From positions 5,022,001 to 5,086,000 of the forward strand of contig NZ_CP053985.1 in the NCBI RefSeq assembly GCF_013267355.1: a stretch of 64,000 nt of DNA, read 5' to 3'. The DNA is from Achromobacter pestifer (GTDB lineage: Bacteria; Pseudomonadota; Gammaproteobacteria; Burkholderiales; Burkholderiaceae_B). The notes beneath the pieces are model-generated. The model saw only the letters and a program-made list of their open reading frames with translations. It was not told the DNA's origin and ran no database searches. The translations under genes were made by a program, and so were the position numbers. Of the stretch, positions 54,052 to 63,401 are shown one piece after another (the first letter of the stretch is position 1; each line of letters opens with the position of its first letter).

Positions 54052-57000
54052 TCAGGCAAAGGCTTCGGCGTATTCGCGCCAGGCGTACTCGCTGCTGTCG
54101 TCGATCAGCGCCAACTCCTGCGCCAACGGCAGGTCGGGACGAGGCCCCATCAGGTCGCGGAAGCCCGGGTCGCCATTGGAACCGGCGAACTTGCGCTCGC
54201 ATGACAGCGATACGCTCATCGAGAACATGAAGACTTCGATCTCGACGGTGATGGTCGCGCGCCCCGCGCACTTGCCGCTTTCGAACTCGTAGCGCAGTTC
54301 CAGGTAGATCTCGATGGAAATGCTGACGATGCCCAACACGCTGACGCATCCGCCCATGCGGAAGTAGCCCGCCAGCGAGCAGGCGTTCTTTTCCATGCGG
54401 AAGTAGATGCCCGCCATGACGTGCACGCCGCCGGAGGCCACGCCCAGGTTCACCGACACGCTGGCGCCGAACTCGAAGGCGGCTTCCATGAGCTGGATGC
54501 CGCTGGGATCCAGCGTGATGCCGAAAAATCCGCCGCCGCCGAACATGCACACCGACAGATTGAAGGGCTGCTCGCGCGTGCAGAAATTGAAGCGCACGGA
54601 CAGGGGCTGGCCGATGAAAGGCACGGTGAAGCCCGCGCCCAGGCTGAGGTTGGACAGGTTGAAGACGCCGATGGCGACGGCCGGCAGCGCCAGGTCGAAG
54701 CCAGCGTCCACGCCCTTGGCCGAAATATCCAGGTAGGGCGGATCGGAGAATCCGTCCAGCGGGATCAGGTCTCGCAGCGTTTCGACGAAGGACAGCGGGC
54801 CCACGAACTTGATGTCGGTCAGCAGCACGTCCACATCCATCTTCGCGGCCGTGTCGATGCGGAACTCGATCTTCTCGAAGTTCAGCTCCATGAAGCTGGC
54901 GGGCGCAATCAGCACCAGGTCGAAGTCCTTCAGCGAGCAGACCACCGACATCTTGGGCGCGCTCTGCCCGTTCTTGCGCACGCGCGCCTCCACCGCCACC
55001 CGGAAGCCGCGCGCATCGTTGACGCGGAACAGCGGCGGGTCGCCGGGCTTGATCGACCAGCTCTTGATCACCGGATTCCAGTCGAAGCGGAGGGTGAGCT
55101 CATCGCCGGTCAGCAGCTCCAGCAGTTCGGCGCTGGCCAGCACCGCATCGACCGCCAGCTTGACCGCTTGCAGCGCGGTCTGCGCGATCTGGCGCGGCGC
55201 GCCTTCCAGCAGGCGTGCGCCTCCTATGGTGCCCGACAGCGGGTCGACCGCGTTCGTGATGGCCTGCAGGCGCGGCTTGAGCGTCGCGGCGTCGGCGAAG
55301 AGTTCGTCCAGCTGGTCGGGGTGGCCCACCACGGCGTCGAGCGCGTCGTACAGCGCCTTGCCCTGCAGCAGCAGCGCCGGCACGACGGCCACGCTGTCCA
55401 GCAGCGTCTGGGCGGTGTTGGCGGCCTGGCGCAGCGATTGCCGCAGACCATCGGGCAAGTGCGCGCCGTTCACCTGCGCGTCCGCCGCCGTGCGTAGCGC
55501 CGTCGCGGCATTGCGCGCGGCGGTGAGCACCGCGGGCAGGCCCGGCAGCGCGGGCGCGGCGTCAAAGGATAGTCCGGCCAGCAGCGCGACCTGCGCGCGC
55601 ACCGCGTCCAGCGCGGCGATCAGATCGTTGACGCGGGCCTTTGCGTCCTGCACCAGGTTCTGCGCATAGGCCTGCGCCTGGCCAAGCAGATCCTGCAGCG
55701 TGTCTTTCAGCACCTGCAAGGCGGCTTCGGCGATGCGGCCCGGCTGCTGCGCCAGGTCCGCCACCAGGCCGTAGAGCCGGCCCATTTCGTTGACCAGGCT
55801 TTCAAGCTGGGAACAGGCTTCCGATATGAAGCGCGGCACCTGTTCCGGCGTGCCGGCGGCGTTGGATACCGCTTCGATCACGTCGCCTAGCGGGATGCAG
55901 CCGAACAGCAGCGGAAAGGGCAGATCCGACGCGATGACTTTGGGGAAGATGTCCGGGCCGTTCATCTTGCCGGCGACGAAGTCCGCCACCTTGCCGCTGA
56001 CCGGACCGGCCATGCGCGACAGCGCCGTGGGACGCAGATTCGGCTGGACGAAGCCGCCCGCGCGGTCGCCTTGCGCGGAGAAGTTCAGCACGGCGTCGCC
56101 GCGGTAGCCGGGCTCGGCGTCTATGTTGCCGAAGACCTGGCCGACATTGCCGGGATCGAAGCCGAACCGCAGGTAGTGGTCGTTCCAGCTCAGTACGCTG
56201 TTGCTGTCGCTGCCCGTCAGTTCGGCCAGCGCGGCGATGCGGATCGCGGCGCGCTTGATGCCGGGATAGAAAAGGGGGCCGTTCAAGGAATCGCTGTAGG
56301 CGCGCAGCTGGGTATTGCCCGGATCGACCAGGCCGTCGAACTCGATTGTCTCCGCTTGCGCCGCGGTATCGCCGGGCTTGAGCGGGGAAGCGAACGTGAC
56401 GCGCTGCTGCTTGAACGGCGCGGTGCGGCGGCTGGATTCGGCATTGCGCCAGGCCTCCCGCGTTTGCTTGGCAAAGATTTCCGCGTTCGCATAGTCCGGC
56501 GTCAGCCATTGGCCGCTGAGCTTGCGCGGGCAGGCCCGGCCGCCGTCCATGAAGATCATGGGCAGGTCGAACTGCACGATGCGGCCGTCGATGTCGGTGG
56601 CCGAACAGGCGAAGCGGAAGGGGCTTGCGCCCACGCAGGGCCAGAACAGCAATTGCCCCTCGTTGCCGATCTTGCTGGCCGGGGAGGTGGGCAGATCCAA
56701 GCTGGGCGTGACCGTGGTCAGGATGCGCACGCTGGAGAACGGCATCTGGCGATGCAGGAAGATCATGTTCCCCGTGTCGTCCCGCGCCTGCAGCAGCGGG
56801 TCGGCGTAGATGCGTTCGCGCTGGCGCACGATGATGAACAGGCGCTGGCGCAGGTAGGCCGTGTTGCCGGGCGTGCCCGTATGGAATTTGCGTTCGCTGA
56901 CCTTCACCAGCGAGGCGCGGTGGCCGAAGGGAAACAGCAGGCCTTTGTAGACCACGCGGACGTAATGGTCGCGGCCCATGGCGCCGCGATGGGTCCATTC

Positions 57001-58230
57001 TTCCAGCGACAGCCCCGGCGCGTCCCAGTTGCCGCGCGAGTCCAGCCAGGCGCCCAGCGCGGACAGCATCAGCAGCTTGGCGTCCACGGGCTGCGGCGTG
57101 TAGTTGGCCACGGAAAAGTTCGACGACAGATGCGCGATCTGGAAACGGTCGAAATCGTCCATCGGCATGCGGAAGGGCGAGGTGTTCGGCTGCGGCAGAT
57201 AGGTGACCGTCGGCACCGGGAACGCCGCCTGCATGGGCTTGGTCGTGCCTTCGCCGCCCAGGGCCCAGACCGCGCGCACGCTGGGCTGGGGATCGTCCGC
57301 GAGCGGCGCCCGGGCGCTGTCCTCCGGCTGCGCGGCCAGCAGCTGGGTATGCCAGAGTTCGGTGTGCTGCGTGGCGGCGGACGTCGCCGGCGCCTTGGCG
57401 TGGCGCCAGCGTTCGTCCGCATGCGGGCTGAGGATCAGCCGCCAGGGCAGTTCTATCGCCGTCTGCTGCGCGGCGGGCAGCGCCGGCTTGGGGCCGCGCC
57501 TGAGGATTTCGATCAGCGCGCTGGTGCGCTGCACTTCACGGATTGGCGTGCCGCTGCCCAGGCGCAATGCGCGCAGTCCGGGGGCGCCCCCGGACTGGCG
57601 CAGCAGCAGCGCGCCGGGCGCATTCAGCTGCGTGGCGATGCGCGCACTGCGCAGCGCGAAGCTCGATAGCGCCGCGCGTTGCACCGGCGAGAGCTTGTCG
57701 ATGCGCGTGTCGAACAGATCGCGCAGCTTGAGGCGCGGCGCGCTGGGGCCCGGCGGGCGCGCGTTGGCGGCCACGGCCTGGGGCAGGGACTCCATTGCCG
57801 CCAGCACGCCTTCCAGCGTGTAGGGCACGTCGAAGCCGTCGGGAATGGCGAAGGCCAGCCGCGATTCGCCGGCGATGCGCGCGCGCACTGGCGGGCCGGT
57901 GGGCTCCTCCTCTATGCCGCCCGCGGGTTCCGGCTTGTCCGGCGTGGGGCGGGGCGGCGGCTGATTGGCGGTGCCGAGCGGCCGGCTTTCGAAGAAGGTC
58001 TCTTCGGTGATCGACTGCGGCGGGAAGTGGACGATGAGCGTGGCGGCCCCGTCGCCAGTTTTCTTCAGACGGGGCGGCGGTCCTGGCGTCACCGCCAGAT
58101 TGTGCAGCTCCAGCCGCAAGGCCAGCAGATCGGCCGGGCGCAGCACGGCATGGCCGGGGCGGGTGCCGTCGAAGAAGTTGCGGTTGGGATTTGGGGCTAG
58201 GACAGGAATGTTCAGCCTTCTGGTGACCAT
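54052..58230 (-). CDS. giant protein of unknown function with helical middle and beta-rich end (1392 residues)
   Basis: I do not recognise the family. Start ATG 58230 has GGAGAA upstream. Residues 1-770 are mixed, with distinctive segments 'IELPWRLILSPHADERWRHA' (259-278), 'TELWHTQLL' (290-298) and 'FPFGHRASLVKVSERKF' (433-449). Residues about 785-1040 look almost wholly helical and Ala/Leu/Gln-rich ('LQDLLGQAQAYAQNLVQDAK'). Residues about 1045-1345 are alternating hydrophobic strands with Gly turns and seven cysteines (1098, 1217, 1228, 1284, 1295, 1321, 1344). There is no signal peptide. It is first in the two-gene operon. The layout suggests a rod or scaffold with a lipid-contacting or barrel-like end; this is inference. 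Confidence 0.75.
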   Translation of the reverse strand: MVTRRLNIPVLAPNPNRNFFDGTRPGHAVLRPADLLALRLELHNLAVTPGPPPRLKKTGDGAATLIVHFPPQSITEETFFESRPLGTANQPPPRPTPDKPEPAGGIEEEPTGPPVRARIAGESRLAFAIPDGFDVPYTLEGVLAAMESLPQAVAANARPPGPSAPRLKLRDLFDTRIDKLSPVQRAALSSFALRSARIATQLNAPGALLLRQSGGAPGLRALRLGSGTPIREVQRTSALIEILRRGPKPALPAAQQTAIELPWRLILSPHADERWRHAKAPATSAATQHTELWHTQLLAAQPEDSARAPLADDPQPSVRAVWALGGEGTTKPMQAAFPVPTVTYLPQPNTSPFRMPMDDFDRFQIAHLSSNFSVANYTPQPVDAKLLMLSALGAWLDSRGNWDAPGLSLEEWTHRGAMGRDHYVRVVYKGLLFPFGHRASLVKVSERKFHTGTPGNTAYLRQRLFIIVRQRERIYADPLLQARDDTGNMIFLHRQMPFSSVRILTTVTPSLDLPTSPASKIGNEGQLLFWPCVGASPFRFACSATDIDGRIVQFDLPMIFMDGGRACPRKLSGQWLTPDYANAEIFAKQTREAWRNAESSRRTAPFKQQRVTFASPLKPGDTAAQAETIEFDGLVDPGNTQLRAYSDSLNGPLFYPGIKRAAIRIAALAELTGSDSNSVLSWNDHYLRFGFDPGNVGQVFGNIDAEPGYRGDAVLNFSAQGDRAGGFVQPNLRPTALSRMAGPVSGKVADFVAGKMNGPDIFPKVIASDLPFPLLFGCIPLGDVIEAVSNAAGTPEQVPRFISEACSQLESLVNEMGRLYGLVADLAQQPGRIAEAALQVLKDTLQDLLGQAQAYAQNLVQDAKARVNDLIAALDAVRAQVALLAGLSFDAAPALPGLPAVLTAARNAATALRTAADAQVNGAHLPDGLRQSLRQAANTAQTLLDSVAVVPALLLQGKALYDALDAVVGHPDQLDELFADAATLKPRLQAITNAVDPLSGTIGGARLLEGAPRQIAQTALQAVKLAVDAVLASAELLELLTGDELTLRFDWNPVIKSWSIKPGDPPLFRVNDARGFRVAVEARVRKNGQSAPKMSVVCSLKDFDLVLIAPASFMELNFEKIEFRIDTAAKMDVDVLLTDIKFVGPLSFVETLRDLIPLDGFSDPPYLDISAKGVDAGFDLALPAVAIGVFNLSNLSLGAGFTVPFIGQPLSVRFNFCTREQPFNLSVCMFGGGGFFGITLDPSGIQLMEAAFEFGASVSVNLGVASGGVHVMAGIYFRMEKNACSLAGYFRMGGCVSVLGIVSISIEIYLELRYEFESGKCAGRATITVEIEVFMFSMSVSLSCERKFAGSNGDPGFRDLMGPRPDLPLAQELALIDDSSEYAWREYAEAFA

Positions 58231-58607
58231 GCCAGTTCTCCTGCAAATAAGGAAACCCAGGAACGAAATCCTGCACGTCCAGCTACCTGCGAATCGAACT
58301 GCCAATGTGGCGAAAATTATCGTTGTGTTGCGTTAGTAGTCAATAACGCGCAGGCATGCGGCGGCGGCGGCCGCGGCAGCGCTGGTTTGAGAATCCGGAT
58401 GTGGCTGATAGATGTAGATGCCGCATGCCTTCACTCGGGAAGTTCACGCTTTGCATGAGGCTTTGGGCGCCATCCGAACGAACGGAAGGGCAGGTCGCGG
58501 CATCCATCCGCATGGGGGACGGGTGGCCGCCAGCGGAATTTATTTTGTACGAATGCGTAACGGCTCCGACCCCGGAAATTGCGCGTTCCGGGGGGCGGTG
58601 CGGAGCC
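58231..58607. other. gap between the giant-protein operon and bioCD, no supported gene
   Basis: 377 bp. The minus-strand operon promoter should lie in the part nearest 58231, which is AT-richer around 58310-58335. The part nearest 58608 has CCCC/GGGG inverted runs (58570-58594) that may end bioCD transcription. A plus-strand frame near 58418-58600 encodes a short stretch ending 'AASGIYFVRMR', with no ribosome site; I do not call it a gene. Confidence 0.45.
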
Positions 58608-60044
58608 CTAGCTGGCTACCGCAGGCGCGTCGCCCAGCGCCTGCAGGCATTCAGCCAGCGACGGAATGGTGCTGGCCAGCGCTTGGACGGTTTGCGCGTC
58701 GACTTTCGCCAGCGGCGGGATCTCGGCCAGCACGCGCACGTCGCCGAAGCGCTCGATGGCTTCCTTGTTGCCCGCCGAAAGCGGCCCGCTCATGATCACG
58801 CCCAGTATCGGAATGCCGCGGCGCTTGAGCGCCTCCAGGCTGAGCAGAGTGTGGTTGATGGTGCCCAATCCGCTGCGGGCGGCCAGCACCACCGGCATGT
58901 CCAGCCGCGCGATCAGGTCGATCATCATGTGGGTGTCGTCGATCGGCACGTAGAGGCCGCCCGCGCCTTCCACGATCAGCGGCGCCTGCGTGGCCGGCGG
59001 CACGATGCTGGTGGCGTCGACGATGGCGTCTTCCAGCGTGGCGGCCGCCCAGGGCGACAGCGGCGCCTGCAGCACGTAGGCGGGCAGGTGCAGGCGTTCG
59101 GGCGGCAGCCCGGCCAGTTGCGCCACGGTGTCGGTGTCGCCGGGTTCTTCCGCCACCCCGGTCTGCACCGGCTTCCAGTAGTCGGCGTTCCAGGCGCGCG
59201 CCAGGATCGCGGACACCAGGGTCTTGCCGATGCCGGTATCCGTGCCGGTCACGAAGACGCCGGCGGGGTGCTGGTTCGATTTTTTCCACATACCGTAGGC
59301 CAGGTGATAGGTCACCCCGGCTCCTTGTTCGTCAAACGCCGCCAACACCCGCCGCAGTTGCGCCGCGCCCAGAGGCGCGCGTCCGGGGGCGGGCGTGGTG
59401 GCGCCTATGCCTTTCAGGCCGCGCAGGAAACGCAGCCCGTCAGGATGATTATGTATCAGCCGTTCGCTGCGCACGCCACCCGCCAGATTGCCCCCGTCCG
59501 GATGGATGGCGGCGGCGGACGGATAGCGCGGCGTGGCGGCGCTGAGGCCGGCGGCGGCATGGGCGGCCTGCCATTCCTGGAACGTGCCGTCCGCCAGCGT
59601 CGCCACGGCCAGGCAGCCGCCCGGCGCCAACAGCGCGGCCAGCCGGCCCAGCCCCGCGTTCAGGTCGGAAAACCACTGCACGGCCAAGCTGGAGCAGATC
59701 AGGTCGTAGCCGCCCTCGAGTCCGGCCGGATGCTCGCCGTCCAGAAGCTGGTAGCGGGCCTGGCCGGGCAGGGACGGGCCGCGTTGCGCGGCCGCGAGCA
59801 TGCCGGAAGCAATGTCGGTGACGGTCCAGTCGGCGGGACCGATGCGGCGCGCCAGCGCCTGGGTGAGCAGGCCGGTGCCGCAGCCGATCTCCAGGATGCG
59901 CGGGCGGGGCGGCAGCGGCAGCAGCGCGATATCGCCGGCCAGCCGCTCGGCGGCCAGGCGCTGGATGGACGCGTGGTCTTCGTAGGCAGGGGCGGCGGCG
60001 CCAAAGCGCGCGCCGATGCCGGCGTTGCGCGGGGTCAGCGTCAT
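58608..60044 (-). CDS. bioCD: fused malonyl-ACP methyltransferase / dethiobiotin synthase (BioC-BioD)
   Basis: 478 residues in one frame. Residues about 1-250 are BioC: SAM loop 'ILEIGCGTGLL' (50-60) and 'YDLICSSLAVQWFSDL'. Residues about 262-478 are BioD: P-loop 'GTDTGIGKT' (267-275), 'YWKPVQTG' and 'VEGAGGLYVP'. The linker 'GMWKKSNQHP' joins them. BioC masks malonyl-ACP by methylation to start pimelate synthesis; BioD closes the ureido ring late in the pathway. I chose ATG 60044, which overlaps the bioH stop (ATGA). Separate genes are usual, so this is a real fusion as read. Confidence 0.93.
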   Translation of the reverse strand: MTLTPRNAGIGARFGAAAPAYEDHASIQRLAAERLAGDIALLPLPPRPRILEIGCGTGLLTQALARRIGPADWTVTDIASGMLAAAQRGPSLPGQARYQLLDGEHPAGLEGGYDLICSSLAVQWFSDLNAGLGRLAALLAPGGCLAVATLADGTFQEWQAAHAAAGLSAATPRYPSAAAIHPDGGNLAGGVRSERLIHNHPDGLRFLRGLKGIGATTPAPGRAPLGAAQLRRVLAAFDEQGAGVTYHLAYGMWKKSNQHPAGVFVTGTDTGIGKTLVSAILARAWNADYWKPVQTGVAEEPGDTDTVAQLAGLPPERLHLPAYVLQAPLSPWAAATLEDAIVDATSIVPPATQAPLIVEGAGGLYVPIDDTHMMIDLIARLDMPVVLAARSGLGTINHTLLSLEALKRRGIPILGVIMSGPLSAGNKEAIERFGDVRVLAEIPPLAKVDAQTVQALASTIPSLAECLQALGDAPAVAS

Positions 60045-60724
60045 AGGGCCTGCGCCAGGCGCGCCATGAAGGCGCGGATCTGCGCCGCGCACCAGGGCGC
60101 GTGCGACAGCGGCAGCAGATGGCCACCGCCCTCGCACTGGCGGATCGCTGCGTCGGCGCTGCCGGCAAAGCCCGCCTGGGTCATGGGCGCGGGCACGATG
60201 GGATCGTCCGCGCCGGCCAGGACCAGCAGCGGCACGGGCAGCGCCGCCAGGGCTTCGCGCCGGTCTTCGTCGCGCAGCGCCTGCAGGTCGCGCGCCAGCG
60301 GCGCGAGTTGCGGCTCGCCGAAATCGGACCCGTCGCCGCAACGCTGGCGGAAGTCGCTCAGCACCGCCACGGGGTCCGAGGACAGGCGCCGGGCCATGCG
60401 TTCCAGCACGCGCGGCGCCACGCCGGCCTCGAAATCGGGGGCTGCGGCGAAACGCGCGAAGCCGTTGATGGACACCAGGCCCAGGCAGTCTTGCGGCAGT
60501 TCGCGCAAGAGGCGCAGCACGCCCAGCGAATGGCCGATGGCGATCACGGGGCCGGCTATGGCCGGCTCCCGCGCCGGCCCGAAGTAGCCCGCATCGAAGA
60601 CGGCCTGCGGACTATCCTGGAGTTCGGCGCGCAGCGGCGCCCAGACCGAGGCGTCGAAGGCCCAGCCATGCACGAACAGCAGGGTGGGGCGGGACATGCC
60701 GGCTTGCATGGAGGCAGCGGCCAT
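60041..60724 (-). CDS. bioH: alpha/beta hydrolase, probable pimeloyl-ACP methyl ester esterase (BioH type)
   Basis: 227 residues from ATG 60724. Oxyanion 'LLFVHGWAFDASVW', nucleophile elbow 'GHSLG' (Ser66), Asp in 'VLAGADDPIVP' and His in 'EGGGHLLPLSH' form a complete triad. In the biotin pathway this esterase frees pimeloyl-ACP from its methyl mask. It sits between bioF and bioCD with stop/start overlaps on both sides. Inner starts (60709, 60697) are possible. The BioH/BioG/BioV esterases are unrelated in detail, so the gene name rests mainly on context. Confidence 0.85.
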   Translation of the reverse strand: MAAASMQAGMSRPTLLFVHGWAFDASVWAPLRAELQDSPQAVFDAGYFGPAREPAIAGPVIAIGHSLGVLRLLRELPQDCLGLVSINGFARFAAAPDFEAGVAPRVLERMARRLSSDPVAVLSDFRQRCGDGSDFGEPQLAPLARDLQALRDEDRREALAALPVPLLVLAGADDPIVPAPMTQAGFAGSADAAIRQCEGGGHLLPLSHAPWCAAQIRAFMARLAQAL

Positions 60725-61911
60725 CACGCCAGCACGGCGGCGAAGCCGTCGATCAGCCGCGCCACATCCACGTCGCGGTGCGCCGCGCTCAGGGTGACGC
60801 GCAGGCGGCTGGTGCCGGCGGGGACGGTGGGCGGGCGGATCGCCACCGCCAGCAGGCCGCGCTGCTCCAGTCCCGAGGCCAGCGCCAGGGCGCGGGCTTC
60901 GTCGCCCACGATGGCCGGCACGATCTGAGTGGAGGATGCGCCCGTGTCCAGCCCCATGCCGCGCAACGCGGCGCGCAGATTGTCACCCGCGGCCGCCAGC
61001 CGGGCGCGTTCGGCGTCCAGCGTGGGCACCAGGTCCAGCGCCGCGTCCATGGCGCCCAGCACCGCGGGCGGCAGCGCCGTCGTGTAGATGAAGCCCGAGC
61101 AGGCGTTGATCAGGTAGTCGCACAGCGCGCGCGAGCCGGCGACATAGGCGCCGAAGCCGCCCAGCGCCTTGCTGAACGTGCCCATGGCCAGATCGATGCG
61201 GCCGGGCGCCAGCCCCGCCAGCCCCATGCCGCGCGGGCCCAGCACGCCGGTGGCGTGCGCTTCGTCCAGGTAGACGAAGGCCTGGTGGCGGTCGGCCAGG
61301 GCCGCCAGCCGCTCCACGTCGGTCCGGTCGCCGTCCATGCTGAACACACTCTCGGTGACGATGAATCGCGACACGGATTTTCCGGCCGCGGTTTCCGCCT
61401 TGCCCGCCAGCAGGCTCTCCAGATGGTCCAGGTCGTTGTGCCGGAAGCGGATCTGTCTGACGCCGGCCGCCTGGCAGCCATGGTGCAGGCTGGCATGGTT
61501 GAGCTTGTCGGCGTACAGCTCGACCTCGCCTTGGCTGGCAGCGGCGCGTAGCAGGGCGGGCAGCACGGCGGCGTTGGCCTGCCAGCCCGAGGCCAGCAGC
61601 AGCGCGGCCTCGGTGCCTTTCAGCCGGGCCAGCTTGGCCTCCACCTGTTCGTGCAGGTCCAGGTTGCCGGTCACCAGACGCGAGGCCTGGGCGCCCGCGC
61701 CGTGGCGGGCCGCCCATTCGCGCGACCGCTCGACCAGCAGCGGATGCCGCGACAGCCCGAGGTAATCGTTGCTGGAGAAGTTCAGGACTGGCTCGCCCTC
61801 GAGGACGAGGCGTCCCGGGGCGGCGGCAGAGGCCGTGCGCAGGCGGCGGCGCACGCGGCGCGTTTCGGCGCGCGCCAGTTCGGAGGAGAAAAGCGGATCC
61901 AGCTTGGACAT
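60724..61911 (-). CDS. bioF: 8-amino-7-oxononanoate synthase
   Basis: 395 residues. 'NFSSNDYLGLSRHPLLVERS', 'DEAHATGVLGPRGMGLAG' (PLP contacts) and the Schiff-base Lys in 'GTFSKALGGFGAYVAGS' are intact. It condenses pimeloyl-ACP with alanine. Start ATG 61911 is preferred to the longer frame beginning at 61974, which would extend into the divergent control region. It is the first gene of the bioF-bioH-bioCD operon. Confidence 0.95.
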   Translation of the reverse strand: MSKLDPLFSSELARAETRRVRRRLRTASAAAPGRLVLEGEPVLNFSSNDYLGLSRHPLLVERSREWAARHGAGAQASRLVTGNLDLHEQVEAKLARLKGTEAALLLASGWQANAAVLPALLRAAASQGEVELYADKLNHASLHHGCQAAGVRQIRFRHNDLDHLESLLAGKAETAAGKSVSRFIVTESVFSMDGDRTDVERLAALADRHQAFVYLDEAHATGVLGPRGMGLAGLAPGRIDLAMGTFSKALGGFGAYVAGSRALCDYLINACSGFIYTTALPPAVLGAMDAALDLVPTLDAERARLAAAGDNLRAALRGMGLDTGASSTQIVPAIVGDEARALALASGLEQRGLLAVAIRPPTVPAGTSRLRVTLSAAHRDVDVARLIDGFAAVLA

Positions 61912-62057
61912 CAATATTTCCGGCAGCGGCCGGGCAGGGGGCGAGCCCGCGCCAGGCCGTAGAATGCGAGCCATTGTAGTGGAGGCGGACGCCGCCCCTG
62001 TCGCGGCCGTGTCCGCCGGGCGGGGCCGGGCGCGCCGCCCGTATCGAGAGGTGAATC
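61912..62057. promoter_or_regulatory. divergent promoter region of bioF and bioA
   Basis: 146 bp between the two starts. No convincing BirA, BioQ or BioR operator is visible. GTAGAATGCG (about 61970) could be a -10 for bioA. I see no palindrome that would co-regulate the two arms. Confidence 0.45.
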
Positions 62058-63326
62058 ATGCACACGCCCGACTGGGTGGCCCAGGGCCAGCCCCATATCT
62101 GGCTACCCTATGCCCAAATGAAGACGGCGACGCCGCCGCTGCCCGTGGTGCGCAGCCACGGCAGTCGGCTCGAACTGGCCGACGGCCGCAGCCTGATCGA
62201 CGGGGTGGCGTCCTGGTGGACGGCCTGCCACGGTTACAACCATCCGCACATCGCCCAGGCGGTCCGCGCGCAGCTGGACGCCATGCCGCACGTCATGTTC
62301 GGCGGGCTGACCCATGAGCCGGCGCTGAACCTGGCGCGCCGCCTGGCCGCCATGCTGGGGCCGGGACTGGACCGCGTCTTCTATACGGATTCCGGCTCGG
62401 TGGCGGTGGAAGTCGCCATGAAGATGGCGCTGCAGTTCTGGTTGAACCAGGGCGAGCGGGGCCGCAGCCGTTTCCTGGCGTTCCGCGGCGGCTATCACGG
62501 CGACACCTTTGGCACCATGGCGGTCTGCGATCCGGACGAGGGCATGCACAGTCTGTACCGGGGCATGCTGGCCGAGCACGACATCGTCGATCTGCCGCGC
62601 AGCGAGGCGGAGCTGGCCGCGCTGGAGGCGCACCTGGAAGCCCATGGCTCGCGGCTGGCTGGCATCCTGGTCGAGCCGCTGGTGCAGGGCGCGGGAGGCA
62701 TGCTGCTGCACGACCCGGAAGTGCTGCGGCGCCTGCGCCGCCTGGCCGACCGGCACGGCCTGCTGCTGATATTCGACGAGATCTTCACCGGCTTCGGGCG
62801 CACGGGCACGATGTTCGCGTTCGAGCAGGCCGGCATCCGCCCCGACATCGTGACCCTGTCCAAGGCGCTGACCGGCGGCACCTTGCCGCTGGCCGCCACG
62901 GTGGCCAGCAGCAAGGTGTTCGAGGCCTTCTGGTCCGACGATCCCTCGCACGCGCTGATGCACGGCCCCACCTTCATGGGCAACGCGCTGGCCTGCGCCG
63001 CGGCCAACGCCTCGCTGGATCTCTTCGAGACCGAACCGCGGCTGGCGCAGGCGCAAGCGATCTCCGCGGCCCTGGCCGTGGGCCTGGAGCCGTGCCGCGA
63101 GCTGCCCTGGGTGCGCGACGTGCGCGTGCTGGGCGCGATCGGCGTGGTTGAGCTGGATGGCATCGCCGACCGCGAGGGACTGAAGCGGCGCTTGGTCGAG
63201 GCCGGCGTCTGGGTGCGGCCGTTCGGCAACGTGGTCTACCTGACCCCGGCGCTGACCATCGCCGAGGACGAACTGGCCAGCCTGATGCGGGCGGTGGTGG
63301 ACGTGCTGCGCCGTCAGCGGCCCTGA
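62058..63326 (+). CDS. bioA: adenosylmethionine-8-amino-7-oxononanoate aminotransferase
   Basis: 422 residues. 'PHIWLPYAQMKTATPPLPVV' at the N-terminus, 'GVASWWTACHGYNHPHI', 'RGGYHGDTFGTMAVCDPDEG', 'LLIFDEIFTGFGRTGTMFAF' and the PLP Lys in 'TLSKALTGGTLPLAATVAS' are the BioA set. It uses SAM as amino donor to make 7,8-diaminopelargonic acid. It reads away from bioF. bioB is not in the window. Confidence 0.96.
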   Translation: MHTPDWVAQGQPHIWLPYAQMKTATPPLPVVRSHGSRLELADGRSLIDGVASWWTACHGYNHPHIAQAVRAQLDAMPHVMFGGLTHEPALNLARRLAAMLGPGLDRVFYTDSGSVAVEVAMKMALQFWLNQGERGRSRFLAFRGGYHGDTFGTMAVCDPDEGMHSLYRGMLAEHDIVDLPRSEAELAALEAHLEAHGSRLAGILVEPLVQGAGGMLLHDPEVLRRLRRLADRHGLLLIFDEIFTGFGRTGTMFAFEQAGIRPDIVTLSKALTGGTLPLAATVASSKVFEAFWSDDPSHALMHGPTFMGNALACAAANASLDLFETEPRLAQAQAISAALAVGLEPCRELPWVRDVRVLGAIGVVELDGIADREGLKRRLVEAGVWVRPFGNVVYLTPALTIAEDELASLMRAVVDVLRRQRP

Positions 63327-63401
63327 GTCTCGCGTCCGTGGGCCGGCCCCCTCAGCGGGTGCGGCTGAGCCCGCCCACGTTGCCGGGGCAAACCCGCCGG
63401 A

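Noticed and set aside
61912..62057. BioR or BirA operator between bioF and bioA
   Set aside because: No matching palindrome is visible in the 146 bp.
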